Part shown: positions 1 through 7,902 of the stretch, one piece after another
Position numbering within the stretch: position 1 is the first letter of the stretch
Layout of the letters: the number at the start of each line of letters is the position of its first letter
Assembly (NCBI GenBank): GCA_020026285.1
Contig: JAHHQS010000029.1
Span: forward strand, 1-32,426
Source of the DNA: Parabacteroides sp.
Lineage (GTDB): Bacteria; Bacteroidota; Bacteroidia; Bacteroidales; Tannerellaceae
Direction: 5' to 3'
Length of the DNA: 32,426 nt
The notes under the pieces: model-generated
Told to the model about the DNA's origin: nothing
The model's input: the letters and a program-made list of their open reading frames with translations, nothing else
The model's database searches: none
Program-made: the position numbers and the translations under genes

Positions 1-127
1 TGAAGTCTTGCAGATTTTAAGCATCTCTCTCACGGACAAAACTCACTTGCGAGATCTGTTCGATAAGACTAATTTCAATGATGTCATTGAACTCGATTGT
101 CCACTTTTTGAAGGACTATTTGATTAA
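1..127 (+). mobile_element. 3' end of a probable IS4-type transposase gene (truncated by the window edge)
   Basis: An open frame enters from the left edge (first full codon at position 2) and stops with TAA at 125-127, giving the last 41 residues of a protein. It contains LTDKTHLRDLFDKTNF, which I recognise as the C-terminal tail of Bacteroidales IS4-family (DDE) transposases; this rests on memory of the family. The catalytic part lies outside the window, so it cannot be judged whether the element is intact. A small inverted repeat follows at 139-155 and may mark the element end. Confidence 0.55.
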
Positions 128-138
128 TTTTTTAATTC

Positions 139-155
139 GTCCATTTTTATTGGAC
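139..155. repeat. Small inverted repeat, possible IS end
   Basis: GTCCA at 139-143 and TGGAC at 151-155 flank a 7-nt AT spacer, 12 bases after the transposase stop codon. This could be the terminal inverted repeat region of the element or a short hairpin. The partner end is outside the window, so the call is tentative. The remaining bases up to 254 are AT-rich and show nothing else. Confidence 0.3.
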
Positions 156-254
156 ACTAATGAATACCCATAAATATTTAATCTTCGAGTTTCTTATCTA
201 ACCATAATAAGAAGTAAATTTTATAATTCGCTATATATAAGTTTTTACAAACAA

Positions 255-1685
255 TTATTTAATCGGTTTCAAACCTAATGTAGCAGCTTTCTTCAAAAGA
301 TATTGATAGGCAGCATCATGTTCGTTAGGGATAACGCCATCAAGAATAGCATTTTTTATAGATTCTTTCAACTGTCCTACCGGACGAGATGGGGTCAATC
401 CGAAAATATCCATAATTTCTTCACCACTTACAGGAGGCTGGAAATTTCTAACTCGATCTTTTTCTTCAATCTCAGCCAACTTGGATCGAACCAATTTAAA
501 GTTAGCCAAAAAACGACGGACCTTTTCCGGATTCTTACTAGTGATATCTGCCTCACAAAGCAACATCAAATCATCAACATCATCACCCGCGTCAAACAGT
601 AACCGCCGAATAGCAGAATCGGTTACTTCATCATCAGCTAAAACTATTGGACGCATATGGAGACTTACCATCTTCTGAACATATTTCATTTTCTCGTTCA
701 TTGGGAGTTTCATCTTTCGGAATATATCCGGAACCATTTTCTCCCCAATGAAATTATGATTATGGAAAGTCCATCCCAAACGAGGATCAAAACGCTTGGT
801 TCTAGGTTTACCGATATCATGAAATATAGCACTCCAACGTAGCCACAGATTATCCGTAGTCTTACTTAAACGGTCCAATACCATCAATGTATGAGCGAAA
901 TTATCCTTATGGCCTATTCCCTCCTTTGTTTCCACTCCTTTCAAAGCACATAATTCAGGGAATATTAATTGTAACAAGCCACATTTATCTAATAAATCAA
1001 AACCAATAGAAGGCTTTGGTGACAATACGATCTTATTTAATTCGTCCACTATACGTTCTTTCGAGATTATCTCGATTCTTTTACGATTTCGCATAATGGC
1101 ATCGAATGTATCCGGATCAATAAAGAATCCTAATTGAGATGCGAAACGAATGGCACGCATCATTCGCAAAGGATCATCACTAAATGTTATATCTGGATCT
1201 AACGGAGTACGAATTGTCAAATCATCCATATCGTCCAGACCACCGAACGGATCGACCAGTTCTCCATATCGATCTTTATTCAGACACAAAGCTAAAGCAT
1301 TGATTGTAAAATCTCGTCTGTTCTGATCATCTTCCAAAGTTCCATCTTCCACAATTGGCTTGCGACTATCATGACTGTAGGATTCTTTACGAGCACCAAC
1401 AAACTCCAGTTCCATGTGACCACATTTCACCTGAGCAGTTCCAAAATTCTTAAAGATAGAAAGATTCGCTTTTCGCCCTAACTTGGATGCAACGAGTTTT
1501 GCCAGTTCTATTCCACTTCCAACAGCAACAATATCAATATCCTTAGATGGACGATTCAAAAATATGTCTCTGACATAACCACCGATAACGTAAGCCTCAA
1601 CACCTAATTCATCAGCAGCTTCTGAAATCAACTTGAATGGTTTGGATGATATATGATCTAATAACTCTTCTTCACTTATAAACAT
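255..1685 (-). CDS. cca: CCA tRNA nucleotidyltransferase / poly(A) polymerase family protein with HD domain
   Basis: This is a class II nucleotidyltransferase that adds or repairs the CCA end of tRNAs in the cytoplasm. The 476-residue protein has the head-domain signature GGYVRD (residues 35-40) followed by the metal-binding pair in DIDIV (Asp49 and Asp51). Further on come [11 protein letters not shown] and [17 protein letters not shown], both typical of the family. The C-terminal half carries an HD phosphohydrolase domain ([11 protein letters not shown], then [11 protein letters not shown] and a later HNHNF), as in bacterial CCA enzymes with repair phosphatase-like activity. The length fits. 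Sequence alone does not separate a full CCA-adding enzyme from a poly(A) polymerase or an A-adding enzyme; in Bacteroidales a single such gene normally does the CCA job. It is transcribed alone, divergently from the lipoprotein gene. Confidence 0.85.
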   Translation of the reverse strand: MFISEEELLDHISSKPFKLISEAADELGVEAYVIGGYVRDIFLNRPSKDIDIVAVGSGIELAKLVASKLGRKANLSIFKNFGTAQVKCGHMELEFVGARKESYSHDSRKPIVEDGTLEDDQNRRDFTINALALCLNKDRYGELVDPFGGLDDMDDLTIRTPLDPDITFSDDPLRMMRAIRFASQLGFFIDPDTFDAIMRNRKRIEIISKERIVDELNKIVLSPKPSIGFDLLDKCGLLQLIFPELCALKGVETKEGIGHKDNFAHTLMVLDRLSKTTDNLWLRWSAIFHDIGKPRTKRFDPRLGWTFHNHNFIGEKMVPDIFRKMKLPMNEKMKYVQKMVSLHMRPIVLADDEVTDSAIRRLLFDAGDDVDDLMLLCEADITSKNPEKVRRFLANFKLVRSKLAEIEEKDRVRNFQPPVSGEEIMDIFGLTPSRPVGQLKESIKNAILDGVIPNEHDAAYQYLLKKAATLGLKPIK

Positions 1686-1714
1686 GAGTCAATAATTCTC
1701 TTCTAATTAGGGTA

Positions 1715-1746
1715 CAAAAATAATGCATCTTTCCCAAAATGACAAA
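1715..1746 (-). promoter_or_regulatory. Bacteroidetes-type promoter of the tRNA nucleotidyltransferase gene
   Basis: On the minus strand TTTG (1743-1746) is followed after 20 bp by TATTTTTG (1715-1722), matching the -33 TTTG and -7 TAnnTTTG consensus. The start codon lies about 30 bp downstream. Confidence 0.6.
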
Positions 1747-1784
1747 TTCGAGCCTAGAGACCAACGATTGAAACTTTTATTTTC

Positions 1785-1792
1785 TAACTTTG
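1785..1792 (+). promoter_or_regulatory. -7 promoter element of the lipoprotein/hydrolase operon
   Basis: TAACTTTG matches TAnnTTTG. Transcription would start around 1797-1799, which excludes upstream in-frame starts and supports a start at 1814 or 1832. No convincing -33 element is seen at the usual spacing. Confidence 0.5.
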
Positions 1793-1831
1793 CAATTAAT
1801 ATATTCGAATAAAATGATTTTCAACAACAAT

Positions 1832-2665
1832 ATGAAAAAGTCTATTGCCTGCTTCATGCTTGCAGCTATATTAGGAGGCTGTAACAATTCTGCCAAACAA
1901 GCGCAAAAACGCCTTGACCGGGCTCGAGCTTATTGCGAAAATAACGAATTCTTTGCCGCACGCTCAGAAATTGACAGCATAAGAGCTCTTTATCCTAAAG
2001 AATTTGACGCTTTAAAAGGAGCTTTAGCTCTGATGCGCGAAGTTGATTACAAAGAAGCTGAAAGAAACATTGCTTATTGTGACAGTCTGATGCCTATTCG
2101 TCTGCACGAAGCTGATTCTCTAAAAGCAGGTTTCACTTTCGAAAAAGATACATTATACGAAGAAATAGGTAATTACATCTGGAAACAACAAACTATAGAG
2201 AGAAACGTAAAACGTTGTTATGTCCGCTGTGGAGTGAACGAGAATGGTGAAATGTATCTTGCCAGTGTTTATTTCGGAGGAAGACCAATCGATCATACAA
2301 GTATTCGTTTAAGCGTACCCAATACTGGATTGTTTGCCGAAACAGCTTCCATTCCATATGATGGTGGAGTAAACTATCATTTTAAAGATTTAGGCAATAC
2401 GACAGAAGTGGTTACATATAAAGAAGAAAAAGGTCATGATGCCATTAAATTCATTTACGATAATGCCAAAAGTCGTATCAAAGTAGAATATAAGGGAGGA
2501 AAACCTTATGTCATTTATATGGCTGAAGCAGATAAGAAATCTTTAGTTGCAACATACAACCTTGCTACTGCCTTGAGCGATATTTATAAAATGAGTCAGG
2601 AAAAGAAAAAAGCACTGAAGCGTATCGCCTACCTGAATCATAAAATGAACAAAACTGATGAATAA
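1832..2665 (+). CDS. Predicted lipoprotein of unknown function
   Basis: I do not recognise a named family. The chosen start gives a canonical lipoprotein signal (MKKSIACFMLAAILGGC, lipobox LGGC, lipid on Cys17); an in-frame ATG at 1814 would add six polar residues. The mature part begins with an approximately 100-residue helical segment rich in charged residues (KRLDRARAYCENNEFFAARSE and following), resembling a single TPR-like helical pair. A probable beta-rich region follows (about residues 130-225), and then a helical, lysine-rich C-terminus. It ends 9 bp before the S15-type hydrolase gene and is very likely co-transcribed with it. A role at the inner leaflet of the outer membrane or facing the periplasm is inferred only from the lipobox. 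Confidence 0.75.
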   Translation: MKKSIACFMLAAILGGCNNSAKQAQKRLDRARAYCENNEFFAARSEIDSIRALYPKEFDALKGALALMREVDYKEAERNIAYCDSLMPIRLHEADSLKAGFTFEKDTLYEEIGNYIWKQQTIERNVKRCYVRCGVNENGEMYLASVYFGGRPIDHTSIRLSVPNTGLFAETASIPYDGGVNYHFKDLGNTTEVVTYKEEKGHDAIKFIYDNAKSRIKVEYKGGKPYVIYMAEADKKSLVATYNLATALSDIYKMSQEKKKALKRIAYLNHKMNKTDE

Positions 2666-2674
2666 AGAATTATT

Positions 2675-4567
2675 ATGATAAATTTAAACAAATGCATTTT
2701 ACTTCTGATAGGATTAGCCGCATGTAACCTTATCAGTACCAAAACGTATGCACAAAAAAAAGAATCTAACCGTGTCGATAGTGTACAATTAAGATTGAAA
2801 CAACACTATACCAAGAAAGAGGTGATGATTAAGATGAGAGATGGTGTTAAATTATTCACATCTATTTATGAGCCTAAAGACAAAAGCAAGAAACATCCAA
2901 TCTTAATGAACAGAACTCCGTATTCATGCTCTCCCTATGGTGAAAAGTTCGGTATTAAAGAAAATCTGTATACTGAAAACAACTATATCTTGGTTTTCCA
3001 AGATATTCGAGGCCGGCATAAAAGTGAAGGCGAATTTGTTCAGGTTCGTCCTTTAAACAAGAACAGGAAATCAAAGAAGGATATAGATGAATCTACTGAT
3101 ACTTACGATACAATCGATTGGTTGCTAAAGAATACAAACAATAACGGTAACGTCGGAACATGGGGTATCAGCTATGACGGTTTTCAGGCAACCATGACTG
3201 CTTCATCCAATCACCCCGCATTAAAGGCCGTTTCTCCTCAAGGTCCGGTAACCGACTGGTTCCGTGGAGACGACCGCCATCATAATGGGGCTTTTACTTT
3301 CTTACAAACGACCAACTTCCTCCCAGGTTTGGAAGGTCGAAATTATGGTCGTGGTGTCATGAGAGAGATTGTCAAGAATGATGTATATACAGACTTCTTG
3401 CGTTTAGGAACTTTTAAAGATGCTGATGATTTAGTTAGAGATACGACCGAAACATTGTGGAATATGATCAAAAAGCATCCGAACTTTGATGATTTCTGGA
3501 AAGAACGTGATGCCAGAACTTCCTGTTACAATCTGAAACCTGCCATGTTAGTTGTCGGAGGTTTGTTTGATAGTGAGGACTGTTACGGTGCATGGAATAC
3601 TTATCAGGCTATCAAAAAGCAATCTCCGGAAACTGAATTATATCTAGCCTTTGGTCCTTGGTGGCATGGAGCCTGGACAAGAAAGAATTTCCAAGGTTTT
3701 GGTCATGTATATTTTGGTAAAAGTCCTTCTGATTTTTATCAGAAGAACATAGAGTATCGTTTCTTCAGCCATTATCTGGAAGGTAAAGGAGAAAAGCCGG
3801 AACATCATGTAAATGTATTCCATACAGGTAAGAATGAATGGGTGTTTGCTGATGAATGGCCCCTCAAAAACATGAAACCTACTCCATATTATATTCACGA
3901 AGATGGTACAGTTTCTCAAGAAGCTCCTACCGAAAGCAGTTCCTACACAGAATATGTTTCAGATATGAGCAAACCTGTTCCTTACACTGGAAACCCAACT
4001 ACCAGAAGGACATTGGAATATATGTTAGATGACCAGCGTTTTGCCACAGCCCGTCCAGATGTCATTACTTTCATGACTCCGGTTCTGACAGATTCTCTTA
4101 CGCTGGCCGGTCCTATAGAAGTGGAATTACAAACAGCTATAAGTAGTACGGATGCAGACTTTATGGTAAAAGTAATTGATGTTTATCCTGAAAACTTTAA
4201 ATACTCAGAAGAAGCAATTGCTTATCTGAAAGACAGGAGTTACCCGATGAGCGGTTATGAAATGTTGGTTCGTGGCGAATTATTCCGTGGACGTTACCGT
4301 ACCGGATTCGATAATCCTCAACCATTCACTCCAAACAAAGTGACTCCGGTTAAGTATACATTATATGATATTGCTCATACTTTCCTTCCGGGTCACCGAT
4401 TGATGATTCAGATTCAAAGTTCCTGGTTCCCTATCATCGACCGTAATCCACAGAAGTTTATCGACACTTATCATTGTACAGTTGAAGACTTCCAGATGAA
4501 ACAGAATATCAGGATATTCCACCAGAAAGATGCAGCAACCCGATTGCTTCTTCCGGTAGTGGAATGA
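2675..4567 (+). CDS. Secreted CocE/NonD-type (peptidase S15) serine hydrolase
   Basis: The 630-residue protein belongs to the X-Pro dipeptidyl-peptidase / CocE / alpha-amino-acid ester hydrolase superfamily, often annotated as glutaryl-7-ACA acylase-like. An N-terminal hydrophobic segment ending STKTYAQ (about residues 1-27) looks like a signal peptide. The alpha/beta-hydrolase core carries the nucleophile elbow GTWGISYDGF (Ser166), the acid in VVGGLFDSED (Asp299) and the histidine in FGPWWHGAW (His331). The Ser-Asp and Asp-His spacings resemble those I recall for alpha-amino-acid ester hydrolases. The C-terminal third (from about residue 400) is the beta-sandwich PepX_C domain. Likely substrates are acylated amino acids, beta-lactam-like compounds or short peptides; the exact one cannot be read. 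It is the second gene after the lipoprotein and ends at a strong terminator. Confidence 0.85.
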   Translation: MINLNKCILLLIGLAACNLISTKTYAQKKESNRVDSVQLRLKQHYTKKEVMIKMRDGVKLFTSIYEPKDKSKKHPILMNRTPYSCSPYGEKFGIKENLYTENNYILVFQDIRGRHKSEGEFVQVRPLNKNRKSKKDIDESTDTYDTIDWLLKNTNNNGNVGTWGISYDGFQATMTASSNHPALKAVSPQGPVTDWFRGDDRHHNGAFTFLQTTNFLPGLEGRNYGRGVMREIVKNDVYTDFLRLGTFKDADDLVRDTTETLWNMIKKHPNFDDFWKERDARTSCYNLKPAMLVVGGLFDSEDCYGAWNTYQAIKKQSPETELYLAFGPWWHGAWTRKNFQGFGHVYFGKSPSDFYQKNIEYRFFSHYLEGKGEKPEHHVNVFHTGKNEWVFADEWPLKNMKPTPYYIHEDGTVSQEAPTESSSYTEYVSDMSKPVPYTGNPTTRRTLEYMLDDQRFATARPDVITFMTPVLTDSLTLAGPIEVELQTAISSTDADFMVKVIDVYPENFKYSEEAIAYLKDRSYPMSGYEMLVRGELFRGRYRTGFDNPQPFTPNKVTPVKYTLYDIAHTFLPGHRLMIQIQSSWFPIIDRNPQKFIDTYHCTVEDFQMKQNIRIFHQKDAATRLLLPVVE

Positions 4568-4595
4568 TAGTTCTCTGAATATTTACTAGGATAAT

Positions 4596-4630
4596 AAAAA
4601 GTGCTGGATTCGACGAATCCAGCACTTTTT
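4596..4630. terminator. Bidirectional intrinsic terminator
   Basis: A near-perfect palindrome has arms at 4596-4612 and 4614-4630 (core AGTGCTGGATTCG) with A and T tracts on either side. It can end both the plus-strand hydrolase operon and the convergent minus-strand barrel gene. Confidence 0.85.
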
Positions 4631-4692
4631 CTGCTCTAGAACCACTGGAATTTGAAAATCTAATACTTTTCTCTTTCAGGAGTATTAATCTT

Positions 4693-6756
4693 TTACTTTT
4701 TTAAAATTCCAGTATCATTATCTTTTAACTGAATCGTTTTTCGAGCAGAACGATATTTACGTCCTTTGGTCAATCTCCATGAAATAGTCAGGCCGACAAA
4801 ATTAGCATTGTCCGTACTATACAAGGCAGTCTTTTTCTGCAGATTCTGATTCAACACTTCCGATTCAAACATCTTATGTTTCTTCATAAATGGTTGTTTC
4901 CAGGTCAGACCAAACTGCCAGTCTTTATAATTATATGAAACATTCAAGATGGTTGAAGATCCATTGAAACCTTTCGTTTCGCCCTCCAGAAAACGAAAGC
5001 CATTATCGGCATAGGCAGAGATGGAAAAGTCTCCCAGATAGGCATTAGCACCTCCCATCATAAGGTAAGATGTATAACAATGTGTATAATCATCACCATA
5101 ATTGAAACAACGGAACAAACCACCACTCACAGCCAGAGATAACTTCTGAGGAATAACCCAATAGTTGAGATATCCCATGATATTCAGCATATCTATTTCC
5201 TTCTGATTTCGTTGCGTATAGATAAACCGGTTATCATCGGTCCGTTCATAATACGCCATATTCGGGTTGCTGCATTTCTTATAATACCCCATTATGTCTG
5301 ATTGAATTCGATTATTATTGTACGATAATCGCAATTGATTCTCCCATTCTCTGTTGGGTTTCAGATCAGGATTTCCTTTCGTCCATTCCATTGTATTTAC
5401 ACGGATATCAGCATCACTGATCATAGCTATTTGTGAAACTCGTTCATTACTATTCACCTGATAGCTTAATTGCAGTTCCTTCATAAAATTATATGCTAAA
5501 GAAGCTTTAGGACAGACCGTCCAATATTTGTATATATGGTTCGCCTGATTATAATGTAAATAGCTCACACCTAAACCGGCTGTATACATTAACTTATGCC
5601 ACTTGCCTCGAATATCCGAGAAAAGATACACTCGATTATTCCGAATCTTATTCTTCGAATCAACATCGCCCACATAAACGTTTCGTGTATACTTCTGCTT
5701 GTAATTGAAACCAGCAGAAAACACAAACGGTTTTAATCGATTCTCATAAATACCTTCCGTCATCAATGAATAAGTCTTACCATCGACATCATACTTGTAA
5801 AGAGAACCCTCATCATAACTATCTGAAGAAGTAGTATTGATATAGATTCCTACCGCATTCAATGTAAGCGACTGCCGCTTCGAAAAATTTCGAGAGTAAT
5901 AGATGTCAAGAACCGGACTGCCACTGGAGCTGTTACTCTTTTCGGTTGCATCATATCGTTTATTACCATCCAGAATATGTTTCAGATTATAACGCTCTGG
6001 TGTTTTCTGAAAAGCCCCATTCAAAGAAGCTTGAAACACATAGGTTGAATCGTCAGCCAGATTATAAGTCAGCTTCATGTTATGACTTAAACTTTTGTTA
6101 TGTGAAGCAAAATCATTACGTTCGATCCGATAGATAGAACCATCCGTCAGATGATAGTCAGCCCATTCCTTTTTTCTGGCACCTTTGTAATCGATATATC
6201 CGAAATCATAATTTAGAGAAACTTCACTTTTCCGATGATTCCACTTTCCATAAACCATCCCGTCACCATTCTTTGTTGTCAAAGCATGTGTCAGATCAGT
6301 TCCAACCGTATAACCACTTTCAGCACGATGCGTTAAAATATTGATTACATAAGAAATCCCATCACCATAACGTACACCCGGATTATTTATAAAATCGACT
6401 TTACGTATAGTTTTTGGATCTAAAGATAGAAGTTCCGGTTTTCCTGCAATGATTCCATTGATGCGAACCTGAACAGCCCCTTTATTATCTATGGAAGAAA
6501 TACTATGACTAAATTCATCTATTCGGATTTTAGGTAGATTCATTTTCTGAAGTATACTATATCCCGTTCGAGAAGAATTTTTCTGTTGCTGAGTTGGATA
6601 AATAAAAAGTCCGTCTGCCTTGTTCTCCACACGTTCAGCTTCAATCACCACTTCCTTCAATTCGACCGTCTGCTTCTTTTGAGCAAAAGAAGCAACAACT
6701 GTCAAGGCACAGACTGTCATACAAATTCCTTTTCGTACTTGTCTCATTTGTTTCAA
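4693..6756 (-). CDS. Outer-membrane beta-barrel (TonB-dependent receptor-like) protein
   Basis: The 687-residue protein has a signal peptide (about residues 1-25, ending VASFAQ). A plug-like region follows (VELKEVVIEAERVENKADG to about residue 145, including VQVRINGIIAGKPELLSLDPKTIRKVDFINNPGVRYGDG, split here by family logic into short strands). After it comes a long barrel of alternating aromatic and polar strands. It fits the Bacteroidetes outer-membrane beta-barrel family (OMP_b-brl_3 type) with a TonB plug. It lacks the N-terminal carboxypeptidase-like domain of SusC proteins, and no SusD gene is nearby, so polysaccharide uptake of the Sus kind is unlikely. The substrate is unknown. It lies 62 bp downstream of the membrane-bound regulator, has its own -7 box, and has a row of direct repeats just upstream, suggesting control by that regulator. 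Confidence 0.8.
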   Translation of the reverse strand: MKQMRQVRKGICMTVCALTVVASFAQKKQTVELKEVVIEAERVENKADGLFIYPTQQQKNSSRTGYSILQKMNLPKIRIDEFSHSISSIDNKGAVQVRINGIIAGKPELLSLDPKTIRKVDFINNPGVRYGDGISYVINILTHRAESGYTVGTDLTHALTTKNGDGMVYGKWNHRKSEVSLNYDFGYIDYKGARKKEWADYHLTDGSIYRIERNDFASHNKSLSHNMKLTYNLADDSTYVFQASLNGAFQKTPERYNLKHILDGNKRYDATEKSNSSSGSPVLDIYYSRNFSKRQSLTLNAVGIYINTTSSDSYDEGSLYKYDVDGKTYSLMTEGIYENRLKPFVFSAGFNYKQKYTRNVYVGDVDSKNKIRNNRVYLFSDIRGKWHKLMYTAGLGVSYLHYNQANHIYKYWTVCPKASLAYNFMKELQLSYQVNSNERVSQIAMISDADIRVNTMEWTKGNPDLKPNREWENQLRLSYNNNRIQSDIMGYYKKCSNPNMAYYERTDDNRFIYTQRNQKEIDMLNIMGYLNYWVIPQKLSLAVSGGLFRCFNYGDDYTHCYTSYLMMGGANAYLGDFSISAYADNGFRFLEGETKGFNGSSTILNVSYNYKDWQFGLTWKQPFMKKHKMFESEVLNQNLQKKTALYSTDNANFVGLTISWRLTKGRKYRSARKTIQLKDNDTGILKK

Positions 6757-6771
6757 ATTTTATTTTCGAAA

Positions 6772-6779
6772 CAAATGTA
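6772..6779 (-). promoter_or_regulatory. -7 promoter element of the barrel protein gene
   Basis: TACATTTG on the minus strand fits TAnnTTTG; the ATG is at 6756, about 12 bp from the probable start site. No -33 element is seen at the expected place, which fits an activator-dependent promoter. Confidence 0.5.
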
Positions 6780-6810
6780 AAGTTCGATTTAAAAAAGGGA
6801 AAAAACAGAT

Positions 6811-6837
6811 GCTGACATTTATCTGACATTTGTCTGA
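6811..6837 (-). promoter_or_regulatory. Three direct repeats, candidate operator for the winged-helix regulator
   Basis: On the minus strand the pentamer GTCAG occurs three times, beginning 10 and 11 bp apart (CTGAC on the plus strand at 6812, 6823 and 6833). Two copies extend to GTCAGAyAAAT. The row lies roughly at -43 to -69 of the barrel promoter and overlaps the 3' end of the regulator gene. OmpR/PhoB-type winged helices typically bind direct repeats with 10-11 bp spacing. The decamer TCAGATAAAT occurs again in the regulator's own promoter region (7763-7772). Confidence 0.5.
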
Positions 6838-7682
6838 CCTGATTCTATCTGCTTAATTTCCAACGAATAGCTTTTACCTCGATCAACTGTAATCTGGAGA
6901 TGTGTGTGCTTTTCTATGATTGGTTTAATCCTGCGGACTAGAGTATAAAGCGTATCATTAGCATCTTCTTTTTTCGGCCAAAGTGCTGCACAAATATCCT
7001 CCTTTGGCAAAGTATGCGACGGAGCGTTCCAAAACAAAAGAATCAGATGTTGCTGCATAGGTGTGAAATGAATCGGATTTTTACCAACATCGTAAAAACA
7101 ATCTTCCTGCTCTGAATAAGTCATTCCCCCCAAGGAAACGATTTCCGGCAATTCTTCTTTTTTCTTTCTGAAGTAGCCCAAAGAAAAGATAGCCCAAAGA
7201 AAAGCAGCAAGAGCGAATATGGTCGAAGCTTTTTGATCTGACAACTTGAATACAGTTGCTATATCAGGTTCTATATAACCTTTCAATGTTAATGTCTCAC
7301 CCAGTTCCTGATCTTTAAAGAACAACGTATCGCTACAAATTGCATTTTCAACAACCATTGCAGCTGGTTCGCTTTGATTAAATAAGCCAAACGAAATATA
7401 TGCTTTATCTTTTAACGGTTCATTTTGCAGATAAGTACGGAACTTTTCATCTACAATAGTCAAAAAGACTCGTTCTTCGGAAGCTGATTGGATTTGTTTA
7501 CATGCCTGTATAGTATCATGTGTAATGAAATGATTTCGTTTTTCCTGCATCGTAAGAACCAGTGCACGACTCAGATCGTTGGATATCCGATTCTGAGCTT
7601 CCTGAAAACTACGATGGCCTGCAAATAAAGAAGAAGACAATAAAAGTATAAATACACCTAATGGCAACAGCTTATTATTCAT
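6819..7682 (-). CDS. Membrane-anchored transcription regulator with C-terminal OmpR-type winged helix
   Basis: The 287-residue protein has an N-terminal hydrophobic segment (about 7-21, signal or anchor), a presumed periplasmic domain (22-150), a second membrane segment (about 153-170, STIFALAAFLWAIFSLGYF) followed by RKKK as cytoplasmic anchor, and an OmpR/PhoB-type winged helix at about 184-276 (FTPMQQHLILLFW, then LPKEDICAALWP and DTLYTLVRRIKPIIEK). It resembles ToxR/CadC one-component regulators with the order of parts reversed: sensor outside first, DNA-binding domain last. Such proteins occur in Bacteroidetes without a well-established name. No kinase or receiver domain is present. It precedes the barrel gene and probably controls it and itself, as judged from the shared repeats. 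Confidence 0.75.
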   Translation of the reverse strand: MNNKLLPLGVFILLLSSSLFAGHRSFQEAQNRISNDLSRALVLTMQEKRNHFITHDTIQACKQIQSASEERVFLTIVDEKFRTYLQNEPLKDKAYISFGLFNQSEPAAMVVENAICSDTLFFKDQELGETLTLKGYIEPDIATVFKLSDQKASTIFALAAFLWAIFSLGYFRKKKEELPEIVSLGGMTYSEQEDCFYDVGKNPIHFTPMQQHLILLFWNAPSHTLPKEDICAALWPKKEDANDTLYTLVRRIKPIIEKHTHLQITVDRGKSYSLEIKQIESGQTNVR

Positions 7683-7735
7683 GATAAAAGAAATTCTTAT
7701 TATTAGATAAATACAAACCTTTTATAAGGAATAAA

Positions 7736-7743
7736 CAAAGATA
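7736..7743 (-). promoter_or_regulatory. -7 promoter element of the membrane-bound regulator gene
   Basis: TATCTTTG on the minus strand fits TAnnTTTG. The start codon is 54 bp downstream at 7682. Confidence 0.55.
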
Positions 7744-7752
7744 CAAATTTTG

Positions 7753-7772
7753 TCAGATATCTATTTATCTGA
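7753..7772. promoter_or_regulatory. Inverted repeat in the regulator promoter, candidate autoregulatory site
   Basis: TCAGATA (7753-7759) and TATCTGA (7766-7772) form an inverted repeat with a 6-bp spacer, just upstream of the -7 box and covering the -33 position. Its minus-strand half TCAGATAAAT is identical to the repeat in front of the barrel gene. Confidence 0.45.
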
Positions 7773-7832
7773 AATATTTAACTGATTGTTATCTTTACCA
7801 CATATCATTACGAAAACATTTCCACTTCTTTC

Positions 7833-7883
7833 CTAAAAAAATCCTCCAAAATAGTAAAAACGACATTACTTTTTCGGAGGATT
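7833..7883 (-). terminator. Intrinsic terminator of the exporter operon
   Basis: On the minus strand AATCCTCC (7876-7883) pairs with GGAGGATT (7840-7847), with an inner AGTAA/TTACT pairing in the loop, followed by a run of T (7833-7840). It lies 20 bp after the last permease gene. Confidence 0.7.
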
Positions 7884-7902
7884 CTATACAAAGACAAAAA
7901 AA

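Noticed and set aside
303..842. Three short plus-strand frames within the cca gene
   Set aside because: They are antisense to a gene with complete family motifs.
4693..6756. SusC-type glycan importer
   Set aside because: There is no N-terminal carboxypeptidase-like domain and no SusD gene beside it.
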